Source of the DNA: Arctopsyche grandis
Lineage: Eukaryota; Arthropoda; Insecta; Trichoptera; Hydropsychidae
NCBI RefSeq assembly: GCF_051622035.1
Contig: NC_135360.1
Span: 13,754,001-13,818,000 of the forward strand
Direction: 5' to 3'
DNA length: 64,000 nt
Shown here: one piece after another, positions 58,447-64,000 of the stretch
How the letters are laid out: each line of letters begins with the position of its first letter
Position numbering within the stretch: the first letter of the stretch is position 1
Notes under the pieces: model-generated
Databases searched by the model: none
The model's input: only the letters and a program-made list of their open reading frames with translations
What the model was told of the DNA's origin: nothing
Position numbers and translations under genes: made by a program

Positions 58447-60145
58447 ATGAAGCAGCGTGGCGTTTTTTCGCTGTTGGCTCTATCAACGATTGGTTCCCTG
58501 ACGATAGCTACGGGATCGGTCTTGGTACTCGGGCCCGAGGATAAGTAAGAAACTTTAGATTTATATTTTCACATTTATGTTTAGCTCAACATTATGCAAC
58601 AGGTCATTCATCTGTGTATATGAAATTGGTGTAGAGATTTGCATCGTAAGATTATCTTTATTATTGAATATAATGACCCTGTTGATCTTTTAAATTTAGA
58701 CGTTTTGTATGAAATTTTGAACTTTGAGCTCAATTATAATAATCTTTCAACCTAAAATATGGTCAAATGCTATCGTTTTTTTTTTTACATTGTTAAATTT
58801 GACCAGTAATAAAATTTTATATGTTGTATGCCGTATAATATATAATTTAATTATTGGTTTTGAAAACTTTCAGGATTTCAGTGCCACGTGGAGTCCTACT
58901 ACTATTTTTGGGTTTCATATTTTTTCTATCCCTATTTGACTTTTTGAATCATGTTGCGCTGAAGACTAATTCTGGTTTAAAAATAAGGAAAAAATACCAA
59001 CTGACCATGTTCGACGTTTTGGATATAAGTAACAAGTGAGTGATTCAAAATTTAAAATTTTCTTGCAGTTTTATTGTGTTACTATGCATTATTTTGCATT
59101 TTAGGGTGGTTTCTGCAGTACAAGCGGCACTGTCTTGTGTGACCGGTGCTATCGTTTGCCTCTGGTCGTGTACGAGAAATTTTCTTCACTCTTCGCACTT
59201 CATGTCGGAGGCTTACGCTTGGTTCGGCGCCGCTTACTTTTTCTACGACATTTGGTCCATGTATAAGGTTCACATTAACATGCCGAACATGGGTTTGAGC
59301 TCTAAAAATGATGCGGCGAAAGGTAAGGGTTTGCCGAAAAACAACCAAGACGAGACGATTCAACACGATCAAATAAATGAGACTGAAAAAAACGGTGCAT
59401 CAATATTGGAGTTGCAAAACTCTTCTAATTTTAAGAATAGAAATTCGTCCATCGATGTAGTGATATCTTTTTTGTCGTATTGCAAAGATCAACCTATTAT
59501 CGTCATGCACCATCTTTTCATCGGTGGATTTGGATTTCTTGTTATTGTGGTAAATTTTGACACATTCTATAGGTATGCGTACGAACGTGTTCCCAATTTT
59601 ATTTTTTCTTTTTTGTTGTTTTCCAGTATTTACGTGGTGGACTTGGAGATTGCGTATTTGGATTTGTTTACCTGATGGAGTTATCGACTCCCTTCGTTTC
59701 GCTCCGATCTATATTGAGTCGACTGAAGATGAAGTCGACCCAACTCTATGTCGTTAACGGAATCGCCATGCTTGTAACATTTTTTGTTTGCCGGATATTG
59801 ATTATGCCGTATTTATGTTTCGTTTATAGTCGAACCATTGGACTTCCTTATTGGGAGGTTAGTATTCTTTTGTAATTGGATCTATTGTTATAGAGTTTTT
59901 AGTATGTAATTACATGTAATTTGTCCACATTACAGGCTATTCAAGGTCTTCCTACTGGTTGCAAAATTTCTATTTCAATTTTACTGTTTCCGCAAGTTTA
60001 TTGGTTCTACCTAATGATGATCGGTGCTACAAAAGTGTTTTGTCCGAGGAATACAAAGAGTAATTTCGCACTGGCAGCTGACGCATCATCCACGAAAGTT
60101 TCCGCATCACACAAGGCACCGCTCGATACCAATCAGAACAGATGA
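58447..60145 (+). CDS. TLC-domain membrane protein, TLCD3/FAM57-like
   Basis: A multi-pass membrane protein of the TRAM-LAG1-CLN8 superfamily; FAM57 members influence ceramide and lipid homeostasis. Five coding exons, 58447-58544, 58874-59035, 59105-59549, 59627-59857 and 59936-60145, join in frame to 381 aa. Conserved motifs: [35 protein letters not shown], the paired His of [45 protein letters not shown] and [24 protein letters not shown]. The C-terminal helix has [11 protein letters not shown]. Unlike the usual about 260-aa form, it has an extra N-terminal hydrophobic segment. It also has a hydrophilic insertion of about 60 residues ([14 protein letters not shown] to NRNSSIDV) before the HH helix. 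The ATG falls at an acceptor, so an upstream exon could in principle add residues. Confidence 0.88.
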
Positions 60146-63120
60146 TTAAGAAAAAATGGTCGTAGGAAAAAAAGGGGATTTCGATAAAATGCTTTGTTAT
60201 TAACCTTAATGTCCACATACATAACAGATTTTGTCAAACTAAATGTACGCATAATGATATTTTTGTCGATGTATATGTATATTAAATGTATTCAAGATGT
60301 CCCAAAAGCCGCGCAACATCGGACCGTATGAGTGACTGTAAAATGAAGACTGATTTTGCTATTCACCAAAGTGAGGCAATATTCAGATCAGCGACGGTCT
60401 CGTCTCGATGCTAGAATTTTGCACGTTAGACGTCTCCCTCTCTATTTCTCATCTCAATACAATGCGACTGATTTTTTTTTATCAGTCTGCCAAATATAAT
60501 GTACTTCTTTTTAGTAAATGAAGATATGTCCCTTTTAGGTTTGTTGTAATCTTGAAAAATATGTTAGTATGTAGTTGTTATCCTTGATGATTATATGCCT
60601 TACTAATTGCCACCACTTCAGCGTTAATTTTTTTTTAACGTCTGTAATTTGGGTCAGATGCTGTGCTCACTGCTTTTGGGACACCGTGGTTTTAGAGAAT
60701 TTCCATGTTAAAAATTAATAAATTTATTAATGTTTTATACACGCGGGATGCATATTTTGGAATATTTCTTTTTATACTGTGATTTTCAATTCGAATCATT
60801 TTGTGTGTCCGTTATTTTCAGGACAGTGTTTTGTAGAAATTTATTTCTGAAAGTTACTTTTTATGTTTGATGAATATTTTGGAATATGTATTTTTTATTT
60901 ATTTTATTCTTTTCTTGTACATTTTCTTCTAAATGTGCTTGCATTTGTAATTTTAGATTAACAAAAGGAACTATTATGTGGCTATATAGTAAATGTAGCT
61001 TAGTCTTCCATATAAAACTATATGTATTTGAAGTCATGCTATCTAGAAATTTGTATATATGTATATATACATATATACACACACACATATATACATATAT
61101 TTACTAAGTGTTAAAATTATATTTATATTGTTTGATATAAAAATATTAACATCTAAATTTTATCTGGAATAAAAAAACTCAAATTTTAACTGTTAAAATT
61201 GTATCAAAATTTTAAAATTCTATTTGAAAAATTAATGAAATATGCGAGGAAAGGAAAAATTATATCAACAATTGATTATACTAAAAAAAGATACACTTAA
61301 TTAATGTCTTTCCAATTGAAACAGTGCTTTATAAAAAGTCTGTTTTTGTTTCTCTTCCTCTACTTCTATTAACACCAGTGTTGCTGTTAAATGTATACAT
61401 TTAATTTATTTAACATCTATATGTTTTGATAGTCATTTTTATAAGTTGATAAATATAATAATGTAAATGTTATATATATATACCAGGATTCCCCAAATAT
61501 ATATCGTATGCATGACGGTATTCAATAGTGATGTTATTCGCATGTGCTAATCTATTTGTTAATTAAAATAAATTTGGGCGTGTATACATTAGTTTGGGAA
61601 GTCTTATTATTCAAAGTTAGAATATATTGTTAATTAATTATGACTGTTTAGGTAACATTTTTAGATATTTTATAAATTATTTTGTTTTGTTTGTAATAAC
61701 AATGTATGATCAGCATACTTACTGACCTAGTCTGATATGAATACCAATTTAGAGATGTATTCGAATTGTTTTAGTCGTTATGAATTTACTTCACCGTGAT
61801 TTTTATGTGCGAAGATTGAATGTTTTGGTCGCGGGAGTGGCGTGTTTGTTCAATCGATGAGAAATATCTGAAACAACTTTGAACGCACAAAGGTGTATTT
61901 GATTTTGCAAATATTTATTTATTTGTTCAGTGTTATTCTGAGATTGTTACGTTTATGTTTGATTTCACATTGTGCGCCAACTAACTTTGTGTTTGTGTAT
62001 GTATGTAACAGTAGCGCATTTATTATATTATAATGACCCTCCCTCGTTGACTGATGTTTCCGTCGAAGTCTATAATGTCAACCGATACGATTCACGGACA
62101 ATCTCAAAGATTGTACGTCAATAGAGGGATTTTACCTATTAATGTAATCATTACGTCTTTGAGGCGCCAATTTTAATGGGAAAATAATTAATTAAGATGA
62201 AATAAATACCCCTCCCATTGATATTATACAAATTTTATTCTTTGTACAATTTTTTTATCAATTTACCAAAATAATTATAGTAAATACTTGATGTGTCAAA
62301 AGCAGGGCATATAAATTTATATGATAGCGCTCAAAATAATCTTATGAGGAAGCTATCAACTATTTATTATCATTGTAATTATTTCACACGCTTCAGAAAT
62401 ATCTTCACATTTGCATATGTATGTATATGGGGTTGCTTGAAGAGTTCTATGCGAGGCTTGGTCGAGTGTCGATTTAAGTTCTTGTGTGTGGTGTGAAGAT
62501 TTTACCATTTTATGATTCGACTGTTAATAGATATGTATTTACAATGATTTCATCTTCTAATGCCACAAACCTCCATATAAAATATGTAAGTAGAATCACT
62601 GACTATGTATAACTCGTAATTTGTGTAGAACTAAATATTAATGAGCTTATGATTGTACCAAAATATATATTATATATTGTAATATTAATGTATTTGTATT
62701 ATTTTTGTAAACTTAACAAATGCGACAATGGCGAGTATTTTTTCGATATCGTGTAAGAGATGATTATTTATTTTTTAGATAACTCGCAACCTGACTTGAA
62801 CGATAATATGTATTACGCACTCGATCTTCGTGAGAATCTGATGTTAAGTTTTGAGTCTGGTTGTATTGGCCTATGTGTTAGTTATTCCCAATATATTTAT
62901 TATTATTATGTATACAGTACTAATGTTATCGTTAGTGAAGCTTTCTGAGAAATAAAAAAAGGTGTGAACTGACAGTACAGTAGCCATTTATTTTTAAAAA
63001 AAAGTTTTGCATTGTACTTATTCATGTCACATAAGTCAACAACTTACAAAGTAAATTATATTTTATAATCACAATAAAAACAATCTGCACAATTTCTAAT
63101 TGAAATTGTATAACGAGAAT
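60146..63120. other. 3' UTR / intergenic, AT-rich; no gene seen
   Basis: No domain-bearing frame was found. The 3' UTR of the TLC gene presumably lies here; 'aataaa' candidates are at about 61170, 61568 and 62950. (CA)n/(TA)n purine-pyrimidine alternation occurs at 61055-61100. Confidence 0.45.
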
Positions 63121-63180
63121 TAAAAAAGGGGGAGAAAAAAAAAAGAACGATATGAATTTTTATTATGCTCCATAAAACAT

Positions 63181-63237
63181 GGACGGGGGTCGGGTCGTAT
63201 TTTTTGTGTTTACATGTATATCATGATGACCCCCGTC
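63181..63237. repeat. 10-bp inverted repeat GACGGGGGTC / GACCCCCGTC
   Basis: A perfect GC-rich stem of 10 bp with a loop of about 35 bases in a strongly AT-rich context. It could be an RNA hairpin in a 3' UTR or a transposon remnant. Confidence 0.55.
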
Positions 63238-64000
63238 AATGGTGTTACACTATGTTTCACAAAGAAAAAAAATGTGTCTGTATCGAATTGTTTGTAGAAC
63301 AAAATAAATATTTAAAACACATTTGCAAAATTAATTCAATTTGATAGATGATAATTCTACACAATTACCATTTTTCACAATTTGTGAAAATAAAATAACT
63401 ATTTACAACCGTTTTCAGAATTTGTTTAAAATTCCCTCCCCTTCTCCTTATTTTACCCAAATAAAATAATCAACACGATTATTGTGTCAATCTAGGTATA
63501 GGTATATGCATTATGCAAATAGGTAATTTTTCTTGCTTACAATCATACTAAATAATTATGCATTAAAGTTTACCAGTTCCACAATCGCTTCATAGAATTG
63601 GCATTACTTTATTCTTTATACACCATTTTGAGAGTTAATTATACAAGTAACATTTGAGAGTGAAATAGAAATGAAAGTATTTTTTGCACATTTAGATACA
63701 CATACAATTATTTCACTGTTATATTGTTAAGATAGGAATAGATGAATAGATAGAAATTGTAAAATTAATATTGTTCTTGCTAAATGAGATACAACAGCGT
63801 AGAAATATACACTATTCTAAAGCATGCTTCAGAATGGTATTTTTCACTAGAGTACAAAAATGCACGATTTTTATATTAATTTCTTTTTATGACAAGTGAC
63901 ATATCTAAGCTGAATTTTTTATTTTGTCTTACAATCACTTAACAATAACAATGTTGATTTTTTTGGTAAAAAGTTTTTTCAATAAATAAGAAAGATTATA
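63238..64000. other. AT-rich window end; nothing recognised
   Basis: No frame, repeat end or structural motif could be supported. Confidence 0.4.

Overview
This is a window of an insect nuclear genome. The evidence is split genes with GT-AG introns, a phenoloxidase-type hemocyanin gene, two ZAD-type C2H2 zinc-finger genes (a class expanded in insects), an AT-rich background, and dense small transposons. The order is not settled. The phenoloxidase resembles those of holometabolous and related insects, but nothing here fixes the lineage.

Eleven loci were examined and nine protein genes were joined exon by exon, with the reading frame checked at every junction. Left to right: (1) ANKFY1/Rabankyrin-5 (+, 14959-19666), missing its N-terminal BTB part; (2) UQCRH, the complex III hinge subunit (-, 20688-21024); (3) SETD1, the H3K4 methyltransferase of COMPASS (+, 23685-35661, 24 exons, 1758 aa); (4) MED21 of Mediator (-, 37307-37899); (5) ribosomal P-protein P2 (+, 39791-40491); (6) and (7) two ZAD zinc-finger genes arranged head to head (-, 42634-44821; +, 46648-49897); (8) prophenoloxidase (+, 50251-53462, 13 exons, 686 aa, all six copper histidines and the R51-F52 activation site); (9) CNOT10 of CCR4-NOT (-, 54075-55811, no introns). 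A tenth gene, a TLCD3/FAM57-like TLC-domain membrane protein (+, 58447-60145), completes the set. The only other coding-like sequence is transposon debris. The genes are unrelated housekeeping, chromatin, transcription and immunity genes and form no pathway.

The first 14.9 kb has no recognisable host exon. It is probably a long first intron or upstream flank of ANKFY1, filled with LINE 3' ends and MITEs. The last 3.8 kb after the TLC gene is AT-rich and looks like 3' UTR and intergenic sequence.

The striking part is the mobile-element layer. Several families of foldback or MITE elements can be delimited to the base by target-site duplications: hAT-type 8-bp duplications (14433-14589, 22738-23130, 33309-33690, 45631-45966), Harbinger-type TAA/TTA duplications (38434-38786, 56053-56270) and TTAA duplications (43097-43168, 43260-43515), one with a related unoccupied site in the same window. 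Two of the hAT-type elements are near-perfect hairpins whose arms are themselves arrays of a short GGTCAC-containing phrase. A LINE fragment with a 10-bp duplication sits inside a Tc1-type element inside a SETD1 intron. Nesting orders allow relative dating.
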